From DATCVR01 sp036566745 (lineage in GTDB: Bacteria > Actinomycetota > Actinomycetes > Jiangellales > Jiangellaceae): a DNA stretch of 45,531 nucleotides. The stretch lies in assembly GCA_036566745.1 (NCBI GenBank), contig DATCVR010000170.1, positions 1 to 45,531 of the forward strand. The letters run 5' to 3'. Under the pieces are notes generated by a model that did no database searches, had not been told where the DNA came from, and worked only from the letters and a program-made list of their open reading frames with translations. The position numbers were made by a program, and so were the translations under genes. Of the stretch, positions 6,935 to 15,541 are shown piece by piece (within the stretch, counting starts at the first letter, position 1; each line of letters begins with the position of its first letter).

Positions 6935-7876
6935 TCAGGCCTGCGGGGCCGCGGGCTCGGTCGTCTCGGTGGCCTCGGCCGCCGGGGTCGCCTCGGCGTC
7001 GGCCGCAGCGGGCTCGGTGACCACGGGCTCGGAGGCCGTGGCGGCGTCAGCCGCGGGAGCAGCTGCCTCGCCCTCGGCCGGAGCCGTCGTGGCCTCGTCG
7101 CGCACGAGGAGCTCCTTCTCCCACTCGGCCAGCGGCTCGTCGGAGGCGAGCTCGGCACCGGCGGCCTCGTCGGCGCCACGCTCACCCTGACGGGCGATGA
7201 GACCGTCGGCGACGGAGTCGGCGACCACGCGAGTCAGCAGGCCGACGGCGCGGATGGCGTCGTCGTTGCCGGGGATCGGGAAGTCGACCTCGTCGGGGTC
7301 GCAGTTGGTGTCGAGGATCGCGACGACCGGGATGCCGAGCTTGCGCGCCTCGTTGACCGCGAGGTGCTCCTTCTTGGTGTCGACGATCCACACGGCGCTC
7401 GGCACGCGCGACATGTTGCGCACGCCGCCGAGGGTCTTCTCGAGCTTGTCCTTCTCACGCTTGCGCATGAGGAGTTCCTTCTTCGTCAGACCCGACGCGG
7501 CGACGTCGTCGAAGTCGAGCTCCTCGAGCTCCTTCAGCCGCTGCAGCCGCTTGTTGACGGTCTGGAAGTTGGTGAGCATGCCGCCCAGCCACCGCTCGGT
7601 GACGTACGGCATGTTGACCCGGGTGGCCTGCTCGCGCACGGCCTCCTGGGCCTGCTTCTTGGTGCCGACGAACAGCACGGTGCCGCCGTGGGCGACCGTC
7701 GCCTTGACGAACTCGTAGGCGCGGTCGATGTAGGACAGCGACTGCTGCAGGTCGATGATGTAGATGCCGTTGCGCTCGGTGAAGATGAAGCGCTTCATCT
7801 TCGGGTTCCAGCGACGGGTCTGGTGCCCGAAGTGGACGCCGCTCTCGAGGAGCTGCTTCATGGTGACGACGGCCAT
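6935..7876 (-). CDS. rpsB: 30S ribosomal protein S2
   Basis: A small-subunit ribosomal protein. The start is the ATG at 7876 with GAAGGAGGT upstream; the open frame beyond it is not S2-like. The hallmark MKQLLESGVHFGHQTRRWNP is at residues 6-25, and TNFQTVNKRL and VDTKKEHLAVNEA follow. At 313 residues it exceeds the family core (about 240); the extra 60 or so residues are an Ala/Glu/Pro-rich acidic tail, as is common in actinomycetes. First gene of the rpsB-tsf-pyrH-frr-cdsA run. Confidence 0.97.
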   Translation of the reverse strand: MAVVTMKQLLESGVHFGHQTRRWNPKMKRFIFTERNGIYIIDLQQSLSYIDRAYEFVKATVAHGGTVLFVGTKKQAQEAVREQATRVNMPYVTERWLGGMLTNFQTVNKRLQRLKELEELDFDDVAASGLTKKELLMRKREKDKLEKTLGGVRNMSRVPSAVWIVDTKKEHLAVNEARKLGIPVVAILDTNCDPDEVDFPIPGNDDAIRAVGLLTRVVADSVADGLIARQGERGADEAAGAELASDEPLAEWEKELLVRDEATTAPAEGEAAAPAADAATASEPVVTEPAAADAEATPAAEATETTEPAAPQA

Positions 7877-7951
7877 GGCCGCGCCTACCTCCTTCGCACC
7901 CGCGGTGTGACGACGGGCGCCTCGTCCGGTTCTTCGCGACGGGCCATGGGT

Positions 7952-7978
7952 GGCCGCCGCGCCTGGCGCCTCGCGGCC
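7952..7978 (-). promoter_or_regulatory. hairpin in the rpsB leader
   Basis: GGCCGC (7952-7957) pairs with GCGGCC (7973-7978) across a 15-base GC-rich loop, about 75 bases upstream of the rpsB start. The gene-free interval 7877-8301 holds this leader, the rpsB promoter, and on the plus strand the upstream region of the M23 gene, where I saw no convincing promoter. S2 autoregulation is known in other bacteria; a role here is inference. Confidence 0.35.
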
Positions 7979-8072
7979 GCAACCCTCACCCCAGTGCTGG
8001 ACCGGGGACCTTCGAGGGTGTGGCCGTGCGCGAGGCACGCGAATTTTGACCCGGTAAACCAGGCCACCGGTC

Positions 8073-8102
8073 AGTGTACGGGAGAACGCGGGATGCTCTC
8101 CA
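8073..8102 (-). promoter_or_regulatory. rpsB operon promoter
   Basis: On the minus strand the -10 is TACACT (8073-8078), preceded 18 bases upstream by TGGAGA (8097-8102). The -35 is poor, but the surrounding pattern (GCATC at the start of the spacer, CCCGTACACTGA around the -10) recurs at the rpsP operon, which supports it. It would give a leader of roughly 190 bases. Confidence 0.45.
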
Positions 8103-8301
8103 CCACGCACGCGCCGGGTGCCCGTGGCCCGACGTGCGCGAGCGACGCGCCACGGGCGACGCGCGCGACCCCCGGGAGGTCACCGCGAGTCGTCACGATA
8201 GGGCGTCGGTCGTCCACATCCCAGCCTCGGCCGTACTCCTCGTCCACAATGTCGATCCACGCCGTTCCCGAGCCGGCCCGAACCGACCACGCTCGGCCGG
8301 C

Positions 8302-9360
8302 ATGGACCTCAGTCTTCCGCATCCCCGGCGACTCCTCGGGCTCGTGCTCGCCGTGCTCGGCCCGCTCTGCCTGGCGGCCGGGGTCCCGGCCGGGCTGCAG
8401 ACCGGGCCGCAGACCGGGAACCCACCGGCGTCCTGGGTCGTGCCGGTCGGTCCGCCCGCCGGCCCTCCCCCGGTCGTCAATGGCTTCGACCCGCCGGAGC
8501 AGCCATGGCTGGGCGGCCACCGCGGAGTCGATCTCGCAGCCGACGTCGGCGCCGAGGTCCGCGCTGCCACAGCCGGCACCGTCACGTACGCCGGCATGCT
8601 TGCCGGCCGCGGCGTCGTCGTGGTGAGCCACGGCACGCTCCGCACCACCTACGAGCCTGTCGACGCGGTCGTCGCGGCCGGTCAGGAGGTCGACACCGGA
8701 ACGCCGATCGGCGCCCTCGGGGCCCAGCCCGGTCACTGCGCGCCCATGCCGTGCCTGCACTGGGGGGTTCTCGAAGGCTCCAGGTACCTCGACCCGCTGT
8801 CCTTCCTGCCCGGCGGGATCGTCCGGCTGCTTCCCCTGGGCGCCCGCACGATCACTGGCGACCCGCCACCCGACGCACCCGACGGTGGCCGGCTGCGCTG
8901 GCCGGTGGCCTCGCCGCACGTCACCTCACCGTTCGGCATGCGGGTCCACCCCATCACCGGCGTGCTCAAGCTCCACGACGGCACCGACTTTCGCGCCCCG
9001 TGCGGCACGCCGATCCTCGCGGCCGCCGCCGGCACCGTCGTGGCCGCGGGCTCCGAGGGCGCCTATGGTCTCCAGGTCACCGTGCGGCACGGCGTGATCA
9101 GCGGGGTGGAGCTGACGACCTCGTACAGCCACCTGTCGCGGCCGGGCGTCGCCTCGGGCCAGGCGGTCGGCGCCGGCCAGGTGGTGGGGTGGTCCGGCAC
9201 CACGGGGTCGTCCACCGGATGTCACCTGCACTTCATGGTGAGTGCCGCCGGCCGCCTCGCCGATCCGATGCGCTGGCTCCCCGGCCCGGCCAGTGACCCG
9301 ATCAAGACCTTCACGTCTCTGGACCGCGTCGCATTCGGCGACGGCCGCGGGCTGCGCTGA
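8302..9360 (+). CDS. secreted two-domain M23 (LytM) family protein
   Basis: A 352-residue protein with an N-terminal hydrophobic signal or anchor (11-30) and a Pro/Gly spacer. The first M23 domain (about 60-170) keeps the zinc ligands His73, Asp77 and His153, but Cys151 replaces the first His of HxH, and the YxHLS histidine is missing (YEPVD, 117-121). The second M23 domain (about 198-326) is complete: His225, Asp229, His277 and HLH 308-310. M23 enzymes cut peptidoglycan cross-bridges. The gene is divergent from rpsB, where actinomycetes often carry an M23 gene. The ATG at 8302 gives a sensible signal peptide; the longer open frame upstream does not. Confidence 0.85.
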   Translation: MDLSLPHPRRLLGLVLAVLGPLCLAAGVPAGLQTGPQTGNPPASWVVPVGPPAGPPPVVNGFDPPEQPWLGGHRGVDLAADVGAEVRAATAGTVTYAGMLAGRGVVVVSHGTLRTTYEPVDAVVAAGQEVDTGTPIGALGAQPGHCAPMPCLHWGVLEGSRYLDPLSFLPGGIVRLLPLGARTITGDPPPDAPDGGRLRWPVASPHVTSPFGMRVHPITGVLKLHDGTDFRAPCGTPILAAAAGTVVAAGSEGAYGLQVTVRHGVISGVELTTSYSHLSRPGVASGQAVGAGQVVGWSGTTGSSTGCHLHFMVSAAGRLADPMRWLPGPASDPIKTFTSLDRVAFGDGRGLR

Positions 9361-9368
9361 TGAGCGCT

Positions 9369-9404
9369 CGGCCGACAGGTCCCGGATGACGGACCTGTCG
9401 GCCG
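9369..9404. terminator. bidirectional terminator between M23 gene and xerC
   Basis: A 14-base perfect stem (9369-9382 with 9391-9404) and an eight-base loop, centred between two convergent genes and starting eight bases after the M23 stop. This is the expected form of a shared terminator, although without U-tracts. Confidence 0.75.
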
Positions 9405-9447
9405 GTGGGTCCGCGCCGAGAATGACCGATGACCTGCGCCCAGCCGA

Positions 9448-10380
9448 TCAGGCTCGCGGATGGGCCTGCCGGTAGGCGGCACGCAGCCGATCCACCGACA
9501 CGTGGGTGTAGATCTGCGTGGTGGCGAGCGACGCGTGTCCGAGCAGCTCCTGCACACTGCGGAGGTCCGCGCCGCCCTCGAGGAGGTGGGTCGCAGCAGT
9601 GTGGCGCAGGCCGTGCGGGCCGACGTCGGGCGCGCCCGGGGCGGCCAGCATCCGCTGATGGACGATCGTGCGGGCCGCCCGCTGCCCCAGCCGCCCGCCA
9701 CGCACCCCGACGAACAACGCCGGTCCGGCCGCTGGTCGGGCCAGCACCGGGCGGGCGTCGTCGAGCCATCGTCGCAACGCCTGGTCGGCCGGGGCGCCGA
9801 AGGGCACACTCCGCTCGCGGCGTCCCTTGCCCAGGACCCGCACCACCCGGCGCTCGCCGTCGACGTCGTCCAGGTCCAGGCCCACGAGCTCGCCCACGCG
9901 GATGCCCGTGGCGTAGAGCAACTCCATGACGGCTCGGTCGCGCAGGGCCACGGGCTCGCCACCGGACGCGTCGTCGGCCACCGCCTCGAGAACGGTCGCC
10001 GCCTCGCCGATCCGCAACACCTCCGGCAGGTCGCGGCGAGCCTTCGGTGAGGCCAGCAAGGCGCCGACGTCGGCGTCGAGCCGGCCGGTGTCATGTGCCC
10101 ACGAGGTGAAGACCCGAGCTGAGGACGCCCGCCGCGCGAGCGTGGCGCGGGACCGTCCCTGGGTGCGCAACCGAGCCAGCCAGCTCCGCAGCACCGCGAG
10201 GTCGAGCTGACCGAGCTCCGTGCGGCCCAGCCGCCGAAAGTGGTCCATCAGGCTCGTGAGGTCGCCGACATAGGCCCGCACGGTGTGCTCGGACCGATCG
10301 CGCTCGGCACGCAGGTGGAGGGCGAACGCGTCGACCGTCTCGCGCAGGTCGTCGGGCAGCTCCGCGTCCACACTGCTCAC
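9448..10380 (-). CDS. xerC: tyrosine recombinase XerC
   Basis: A site-specific recombinase, by family the one that resolves chromosome dimers at dif with a partner XerD. At 310 residues it has an N-terminal SAM-like core-binding domain (about 14-100) and a catalytic domain with the full set Arg161, Lys185, His256, Arg259, His282 and nucleophile Tyr291 (HGLRH and LLGHASLATTQIYTH). The chosen start is a GTG 23 bases after the dprA stop, with a weak ribosome site; the frame stays open further upstream inside dprA. Its place between dprA and the M23/rpsB region is the standard actinobacterial one and argues for a housekeeping Xer rather than a phage integrase. Confidence 0.9.
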   Translation of the reverse strand: MSSVDAELPDDLRETVDAFALHLRAERDRSEHTVRAYVGDLTSLMDHFRRLGRTELGQLDLAVLRSWLARLRTQGRSRATLARRASSARVFTSWAHDTGRLDADVGALLASPKARRDLPEVLRIGEAATVLEAVADDASGGEPVALRDRAVMELLYATGIRVGELVGLDLDDVDGERRVVRVLGKGRRERSVPFGAPADQALRRWLDDARPVLARPAAGPALFVGVRGGRLGQRAARTIVHQRMLAAPGAPDVGPHGLRHTAATHLLEGGADLRSVQELLGHASLATTQIYTHVSVDRLRAAYRQAHPRA

Positions 10381-10403
10381 GGTGCGGTGCTGCGTCGACC
10401 GCG

Positions 10404-11543
10404 TCAAGCACCGCCACGCAGGATCCGCCAGCCACCTGCGTCGTCGGACACGACCAGCTCGGACTCGCACAGCTCCGCCAGTGCCACGCGGACCGCATCG
10501 ACCGGGAGCTTCGTCGCGTCGAGCACGTCAGCCTCCGGACGGGCCTCCCACGGCGACAGGGCGTCGAACACCACGGACGCGTCGGGCGAGACGCCGTCGA
10601 GGGGCCGAGACTCGCCGCGGCGGGGCGCCAGGGCGTCGGCTCCGAGGACACCCACGGCCTCGACGACCTCACGCGCGTCGGTGACGAGGGTGGCGCCGCC
10701 CTGCCGGATCAGCTCGTGACACCCGGCGGACAGCGCGGAGGTGACCGGACCAGGGATGACGAGCACCTCGCGGCTGAGCTTCTGGGCCCAGCCGGCTGTG
10801 CTGCGCGCGCCGGAACGCAGCGCGGCCTCGACCACGACGACGCCCGCCGCCAGCCCTGCGATCAGGCGGTTGCGCGCGAGGAAACGCGAGCGGGTGGGAG
10901 TCGAGCCCGGCGGCAGCTCGCTGATCACGAGACCGGCGTCGGCGATCCGCTCCAACAGGTCGGCGTGGGCCCTGGGATAGGCGACGTCGGCGCCGCAGGC
11001 CAGTACGGCGACAGTGCCGCCGTCGAGCGCCAGAGCACCCCGATGGGCGGCGGCGTCGACGCCGTAGGCGGCACCCGAGACCACCGTCCAGCCGAGGAGC
11101 GCGAGGTCGGAACCGAGGTCGGAGGCCACGACGGCCCCGTAGCGCGAGGCCGCCCGCGAGCCCACCACGGCGACCGACCGGGCGACCGCCACCGGAAGAG
11201 GCTCCGCTCCACGGACCCACAGGCCGAGCGGCGGCGGCACCGGATCGGGACCGTCCATGGAGGCGGTCATCGGATCGAGCGCCTCGGGCCATTCGGCGTC
11301 GCCGGGGCAGATGAATCGCTGCCCAACGGCGGCCGCCGCATCGAGCAGCGCCGCGCCGTCGACGCCCACAGCGCGACGTGCCAGCGTCCCCCGCGGGTCG
11401 AGGTCAGGCGCACCTCCGGACCGGATCGCCCGCCAAGCCGCCACCGGGCCACCGGACAGCACGCGTCGGGCGATCGCCACCGCACCGGGCTCGGTCACCG
11501 CTGACAACGCTGCCCGAGCCGCGCGCTCCGCCGGCTCGGTCAT
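10404..11543 (-). CDS. dprA: DNA-processing protein DprA
   Basis: Loads RecA on incoming single-stranded DNA in transformable bacteria; widely kept in actinomycetes with an unclear role. A 379-residue protein with the Rossmann-like DprA core: VVGSRAASRYG, VVSGAAYGVDAAAHRGAL, ISELPPG, FLARNRLIAGLA and GCHELIRQGA-type segments, then a C-terminal winged-helix-like part. The ATG overlaps the comM stop by four bases (ATGA at 11540-11543), so translation is probably coupled. Confidence 0.95.
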   Translation of the reverse strand: MTEPAERAARAALSAVTEPGAVAIARRVLSGGPVAAWRAIRSGGAPDLDPRGTLARRAVGVDGAALLDAAAAVGQRFICPGDAEWPEALDPMTASMDGPDPVPPPLGLWVRGAEPLPVAVARSVAVVGSRAASRYGAVVASDLGSDLALLGWTVVSGAAYGVDAAAHRGALALDGGTVAVLACGADVAYPRAHADLLERIADAGLVISELPPGSTPTRSRFLARNRLIAGLAAGVVVVEAALRSGARSTAGWAQKLSREVLVIPGPVTSALSAGCHELIRQGGATLVTDAREVVEAVGVLGADALAPRRGESRPLDGVSPDASVVFDALSPWEARPEADVLDATKLPVDAVRVALAELCESELVVSDDAGGWRILRGGA

Positions 11544-13072
11544 GCCGTACTCCCCAGCCGCAACCCGAGCGCGAACCCGACGTCGGCGCGGGTCGGCCGC
11601 TCGCGCCCGGCCAGGTCGGCGATGGTCCACGCCACCCTGAGCACGCGGTCGGCGCCGCGCACCGTGAGCCGCCCGCGGCGCAGCTCGTCGTAGACGGGCA
11701 CCGTCGCATCGGCCGGCAGGCGCAGCTCGCGGCGGAGGTAGGAGCCGGGCAGCTCGCCGTTGGTCCGCCACGGCGTAGGGGCGAGCCTCCGAGCCTGGCG
11801 GTGCCGCGCCTGGGCCACGCGTTCGGCCACGGTCGTGCTGGACTCGGCGGCGGCCAGTCCGGCGTCGATGTCGGCCATGGTGGGGGCCTCGACGTCGACC
11901 TGAAGATCGATCCGGTCGCGCACCGGCCCGGACAGGCGCTGGCGATAGCGGTGAACGGCATGGGGGCGGCACTCGCAGACCCGGTTGCGCACCCCGAAGT
12001 TGCCGCACGAGCACGGATTCTGCGCGACCACCATGAGGAACCTGGCCGGGAAGACCGTGGTGGCCTCAGCTCTGGACACGACGATCTCGCCATGTTCGAG
12101 CGGCTGGCGCAACGCGTCGAGCACGCGCGGCGAGAACTCGGGCGCCTCGTCGAGGAAGAGCACTCCGCGATGGGCCAGGCTGGCCAGACCCGGCCGGATG
12201 ATCCGGCTGCCACCCCCCACGACCGCCACCTGCGACGCCGTGTGGTGCGGATCGGCGAACGGCGGCCTGACGATCAAGGGCTGGTCCCCGCGCAACACCC
12301 CGGCCACCGAATGGATGGCCGACACCTCCAGCGACGCCGCCATGGTCAGGTCGGGCAACAGCCCCGGCAAGCGACGGGCCAGCATCGTCTTGCCGGATCC
12401 TGGCGGCCCGCTGAGCATCAGGTGGTGGTGGCCGGCCGCCGCGATCTCGACGGCCGTCCGGGCCCGCACCTGGCCCACGACGTCGGCCAGGTCGAGCGTC
12501 GAGTCGACGCTCGAGTCGAGCGTGGCCACGGCGAGGTCGTCGGGGTCCTCCTCCGGGATGTCTGCGCCGCGCAGGAAGGCCAGCACCTGGCGCAGCGACC
12601 TCGCTCCGAGCACGTGGACGCCGGGGACGAGCCGGGCCTCCTCGGCGTTGGCCTCGGGGACGACGACGCGGGTCAGCCCGGCGCGCACCGCGGCGACCAC
12701 CGCGGGGAGCACCCCGGGAACCGCCCTCAGCCTGCCGTCGAGCGCCAGCTCGCCGAAGAACACCACGCCGTCGGTGGCCAACGTGGGCACCTCCTCGGCG
12801 GCCGCGAGCACCGCCACCGCCACCCCGAGGTCGAAGTGGCTGCCCCGCTTCGGGATGGCGGCCGGCGACAGGCTCGCCGTGATCTTCTGCAGCGGCCACG
12901 GCTCACGGCTGGACAGGACGGCCGCCCGCACGCGGTCGCGCGCCTCGTACAGCGAGGTGTCCGGCAGCCCGACCAGGGTGAACCCCGGCATCCCGCCGAT
13001 GTGCACCTCGATGTCGACGACCGTGCCCCGCACTCCCACCAGCGTCACGCTGCGGCATCGGGCCAGCCGCAT
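11540..13072 (-). CDS. comM: YifB/ComM family Mg-chelatase-like AAA+ ATPase
   Basis: In transformable bacteria ComM is a hexameric helicase that drives branch migration during recombination. The 510-residue product starts MRLARCRSVTLVGVRGTVVD, has an N-terminal Lon-protease-like fold (to about 170), Walker A GPPGSGKTMLARR, Walker B GVLFLDEAPEF and a cysteine cluster QNPCSCGNFG with a downstream CEC, plus a C-terminal Mg-chelatase domain. The ATG overlaps the yraN stop by one base (TGATG). With dprA and yraN it forms a tightly packed DNA-handling operon. Confidence 0.95.
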   Translation of the reverse strand: MRLARCRSVTLVGVRGTVVDIEVHIGGMPGFTLVGLPDTSLYEARDRVRAAVLSSREPWPLQKITASLSPAAIPKRGSHFDLGVAVAVLAAAEEVPTLATDGVVFFGELALDGRLRAVPGVLPAVVAAVRAGLTRVVVPEANAEEARLVPGVHVLGARSLRQVLAFLRGADIPEEDPDDLAVATLDSSVDSTLDLADVVGQVRARTAVEIAAAGHHHLMLSGPPGSGKTMLARRLPGLLPDLTMAASLEVSAIHSVAGVLRGDQPLIVRPPFADPHHTASQVAVVGGGSRIIRPGLASLAHRGVLFLDEAPEFSPRVLDALRQPLEHGEIVVSRAEATTVFPARFLMVVAQNPCSCGNFGVRNRVCECRPHAVHRYRQRLSGPVRDRIDLQVDVEAPTMADIDAGLAAAESSTTVAERVAQARHRQARRLAPTPWRTNGELPGSYLRRELRLPADATVPVYDELRRGRLTVRGADRVLRVAWTIADLAGRERPTRADVGFALGLRLGSTA

Positions 13073-13428
13073 CAGAACGCCCCGCGCACGTGCTCGACGA
13101 GCGGGGCACCGCGACGCCGCCGATGGACCGCGATGACGTCGACGCGCACCTCGGACCCACGCCGCCCGGACTCCTCGAGCCACCGCAGCGCCAGCCGTCG
13201 CAACCGCGCGGCCTTCTCGCGCGTGACCGCCTCGAGCCCGGACCCGTACCCGAACCCACTCCGGGTCTTGACTTCGCACACCACGACGGTCGCGGCGTCG
13301 AGGGCGACGATGTCGATCTCCCCGATGTCGCATCGCCAGTTGCGCGCGAGCACCACGAAACCCGCCCGCTCGATGTGACGGACGGCGAGCTGCTCGCCGA
13401 ACACACCGACGCTGTCCTTGACTCGCAC
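13072..13428 (-). CDS. UPF0102 (YraN) family nuclease-fold protein
   Basis: A 118-residue protein with the PD-(D/E)xK-like fold of the YraN family: GEQLAVRHIERAGFVVLARN, then CDIGEIDIVALD and VVCEVKTRSG carrying the likely catalytic Asp, Glu and Lys. The biochemical role is not settled; the constant link to comM and dprA suggests DNA processing. I chose the GTG at 13428 because GGAGG lies eight bases upstream and the resulting MRVKDSVGVFGEQ start matches relatives; an earlier GTG at 13437 has the ribosome site directly against it. Confidence 0.9.
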   Translation of the reverse strand: MRVKDSVGVFGEQLAVRHIERAGFVVLARNWRCDIGEIDIVALDAATVVVCEVKTRSGFGYGSGLEAVTREKAARLRRLALRWLEESGRRGSEVRVDVIAVHRRRRGAPLVEHVRGAF

Positions 13429-13590
13429 CGGCACCACCTCCGGAAACGAGCCTGGTCAGCCCGGACGCGACCCAGAAGTGGGTACCGGAGGAATGTGGAC
13501 GACGGGCCGGCCGCGAGCCGGGGTGTGGACGACGAGGGCGGACCCGCAGACAACCGTGCGGCGCCCCACGACCCCGCTGAGCAGCGGCGG

Positions 13591-13620
13591 CGGCCGACGG
13601 CGGCCGACGGCGCCCGACGG
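13591..13620. repeat. 10-bp tandem repeats between DUF2469 and yraN genes
   Basis: Three adjacent ten-base units (CGGCCGACGG twice, then CGCCCGACGG), followed by two degenerate ones up to 13640. They sit just downstream of the DUF2469 gene in a 212-base non-coding gap. The unit can fold on itself because it is rich in CGG and CCG, so it may act as a terminator. Confidence 0.6.
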
Positions 13621-13640
13621 CGACCGGCGCCGCCCGACGC

Positions 13641-13949
13641 TCAGGTCTTGGGGATCTCCAGATCGCTCTTGGCGAGTTCCTCGACGTTGACGTCCTTGAA
13701 CGTCACGACCTTGACGTTCTTCACGAAGCGGGCCGGGCGGTACATGTCCCACACCCACGCATCGCTCATGGTGACCTCGAAGTAGACGTCGCCACCCTCA
13801 CCGCGCACCTGGAGGTCGACGTTGTTCGTGAGGTAGAACCGTCGCTCGGTCTCGACGACGTACGAGAACAAGCCCACGACGTCGCGATACTCGCGGTACA
13901 GCGAGAGTTCCATCTCGGTTTCGTACTTCTCGAGATCCTCAGCGCTCAT
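13641..13949 (-). CDS. DUF2469 family conserved actinobacterial protein
   Basis: A 102-residue acidic protein beginning MSAEDLEKYETEMELSLYRE, with YVVETERRFYLTN and a strand-rich middle (DVYFEVTMSDAWVWDMYRP). The family is nearly confined to actinobacteria and found beside rnhB and yraN; its function is unknown. The ATG has AAGGGGAG upstream and overlaps the rnhB stop by four bases (ATGA, 13946-13949), so expression is probably coupled to rnhB. Confidence 0.93.
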   Translation of the reverse strand: MSAEDLEKYETEMELSLYREYRDVVGLFSYVVETERRFYLTNNVDLQVRGEGGDVYFEVTMSDAWVWDMYRPARFVKNVKVVTFKDVNVEELAKSDLEIPKT

Positions 13950-14656
13950 CGGTCGCGCTCCCCTTCTCGCTCTGGCTCCACGGCCGAATCATCGCACCCC
14001 ACGCGAGCCACCCGGGCGACGTTGGCGTACGACATGCGGTGCACCGGGCTCGGCCCGAACCGCGCCAGGGCGGCCTGGTGCTCGGGGGTGACGTAGCCCT
14101 TGTGGGCGTCGAAGCCGTACTGCGGCCATTGTTCGTGCAGCTCACCCATCATCCGGTCCCGGGTGACCTTGGCGATGACCGACGCCGCGGCGATGCAGGC
14201 GGCCACCCGATCGCCCTTCCACATCGCCAGCCCGGGAACGCCCAGCCCGCCCACCGGGAAGCCGTCGGTGAGGACGTAGCCCGGCGCGATCTGGAGCCTG
14301 GCCAGCGCCCGGCGCATCGCCTCGATGTTGGTGCGGTGCAGACCGATCCGGTCGACGTCGCCGGGGTCGACCACGATCACCGACCACGCCAGGGCGCGGC
14401 GCACCACCTCGTCGTACGCGCGGTCGCGGGCGAGCGGGGTCAGCAGCTTGGAGTCGGCCAGCCCGGGGACCTGGCCTCGGCGTCCTTCGGGAAGCACCGC
14501 CGCGGCCACCACGAGCGGGCCCGCGCAGGCCCCGCGACCGGCTTCGTCGGCGCCCGCGACCGGCGCGAACCCGAGCCGGGCCAGGGTCCGCTCGTAGGCG
14601 TACAGGCCGGCGTCGCGGCGCACAGTGACGGGTCGGCGGGCGATCGAGGTCGTCAT
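13946..14656 (-). CDS. rnhB: ribonuclease HII
   Basis: Cleaves the RNA strand of RNA-DNA hybrids and single embedded ribonucleotides. The 236-residue product has GADEAGRGACAGPL (Asp37, Glu38), TDGFPV (Asp131), and AAASVIAKVTRDRMM (Asp167), the four acidic residues of the active site, and the GYVTPEHQAAL segment typical of the family. The C-terminal tail is charged. The start ATG has a poor ribosome site; it lies 40 bases after lepB. Confidence 0.95.
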   Translation of the reverse strand: MTTSIARRPVTVRRDAGLYAYERTLARLGFAPVAGADEAGRGACAGPLVVAAAVLPEGRRGQVPGLADSKLLTPLARDRAYDEVVRRALAWSVIVVDPGDVDRIGLHRTNIEAMRRALARLQIAPGYVLTDGFPVGGLGVPGLAMWKGDRVAACIAAASVIAKVTRDRMMGELHEQWPQYGFDAHKGYVTPEHQAALARFGPSPVHRMSYANVARVARVGCDDSAVEPEREGERDR

Positions 14657-14696
14657 GGTCGGGTCTAGCCTACGACCCGTCGGTGGGGTGCCGGCG

Positions 14697-15407
14697 TCAC
14701 GGCGCGGGCACGTCGTCGAAAACGTCGGGACGGCCCAGCGAGGCCCAGCGTCCCACCGGCCAGACCAGCGCGAACGCCCGGCCGACCACGAGGTCTTCGG
14801 AGAACGTGCCGTTGATCCGGGAGTCGCCGGAGTTGGAGCGGTGGTCGCCCATGACGAACAGCTCGCCCTCGGGCACCGTGACCTCGAACTCGGTCAGGGA
14901 GGGTTCGTCGCCGGGATAGAGGTAGCCGGTCTCGTCGATCGCCACACTGTTGACGGTCAGCCGTCCCGCGTCGTCGCAGCAGGCCACGATGTCGCCGCCG
15001 AGGCCGATGACGCGCTTGATCAGGTGACCCTCGGAGTCGTCGGGCAGCACGCCCACGAACTCGAAAAAGCCCTTGATGGCCCCGCCGATGCCTTCGTCGC
15101 CGGCGGTGACGTCGGCGCCCAGCCAGTTGTCGGGGTCGGCGAACACCACGACGTCGCCGCGGTGGATGTCGTCGAAGCGCAGGCTGACCTTGGAAACGAG
15201 GACGCGGTCGCCGACCAGGAGGGTGTCCTCCATCGACTCCGAGGGGATGAGGAACGCCTGGAACAGGAAGATCCGCACGACCGTCGCGATGACCAGCGAC
15301 AACACGACCACGATGACCGTCTCGCGGAGGAAACCGCTCAGGCCGCCGCGGCGTTCGGGACCGGCGGACTCGTCGCCAGTGTCCCGAGGCACGCTCTCGT
15401 CGATCAC
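14697..15407 (-). CDS. lepB: type I signal peptidase (first copy)
   Basis: Removes signal peptides from exported proteins at the outer face of the membrane. A 236-residue protein with one N-terminal transmembrane helix (about 31-50), catalytic Ser58 in PSESM, general base Lys131 in LIKRVIG, and the MGDHRSNSGDSR box near the C-terminus. I chose the GTG at 15407 because AGGGAG lies six bases upstream; the open frame continues to 15488. It is downstream of a second lepB gene. Confidence 0.94.
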   Translation of the reverse strand: MIDESVPRDTGDESAGPERRGGLSGFLRETVIVVVLSLVIATVVRIFLFQAFLIPSESMEDTLLVGDRVLVSKVSLRFDDIHRGDVVVFADPDNWLGADVTAGDEGIGGAIKGFFEFVGVLPDDSEGHLIKRVIGLGGDIVACCDDAGRLTVNSVAIDETGYLYPGDEPSLTEFEVTVPEGELFVMGDHRSNSGDSRINGTFSEDLVVGRAFALVWPVGRWASLGRPDVFDDVPAP

Positions 15408-15510
15408 GCGTACTCCCTGCGGTCGCCGGGTACCTGACCCAGCCGAAGATCCAAGTTGCGATGCGGCGCCGGACGCCCCGCAGGCCACCCCGACGTTACA
15501 TGCTCGAAGC

Positions 15511-15541
15511 CGCTGAGACCGTCATCGGGGTCGGCTCAGCG
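15511..15541 (-). terminator. hairpin spanning the second lepB stop codon
   Basis: CGCTGAG (15511-15517) pairs with CTCAGCG (15535-15541); inner bases ACC/GGT can extend it. The stop codon of the upstream lepB (15536-15538) lies inside the stem, so it may tune read-through into the next lepB 100 bases on. Confidence 0.45.

Noticed and set aside
6844..7185. N-terminal extension of EF-Ts
   Set aside because: It overlaps the end of rpsB, is Pro/Arg low-complexity, and the internal ATG gives the normal EF-Ts start.
9448..10380. Tyrosine recombinase as a sign of an integrated element
   Set aside because: It sits in the conserved dprA-rpsB context, matches XerC in length and sequence, and no attachment-site repeats or phage genes are present.
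10380..10404. A whiG sigma-factor gene between dprA and xerC, as in Streptomyces
   Set aside because: The two genes are only 23 bases apart, so no such gene is present here.
13591..13640. Possible CRISPR-like repeats
   Set aside because: Ten-base units are directly adjacent, with no spacers and no cas genes nearby.
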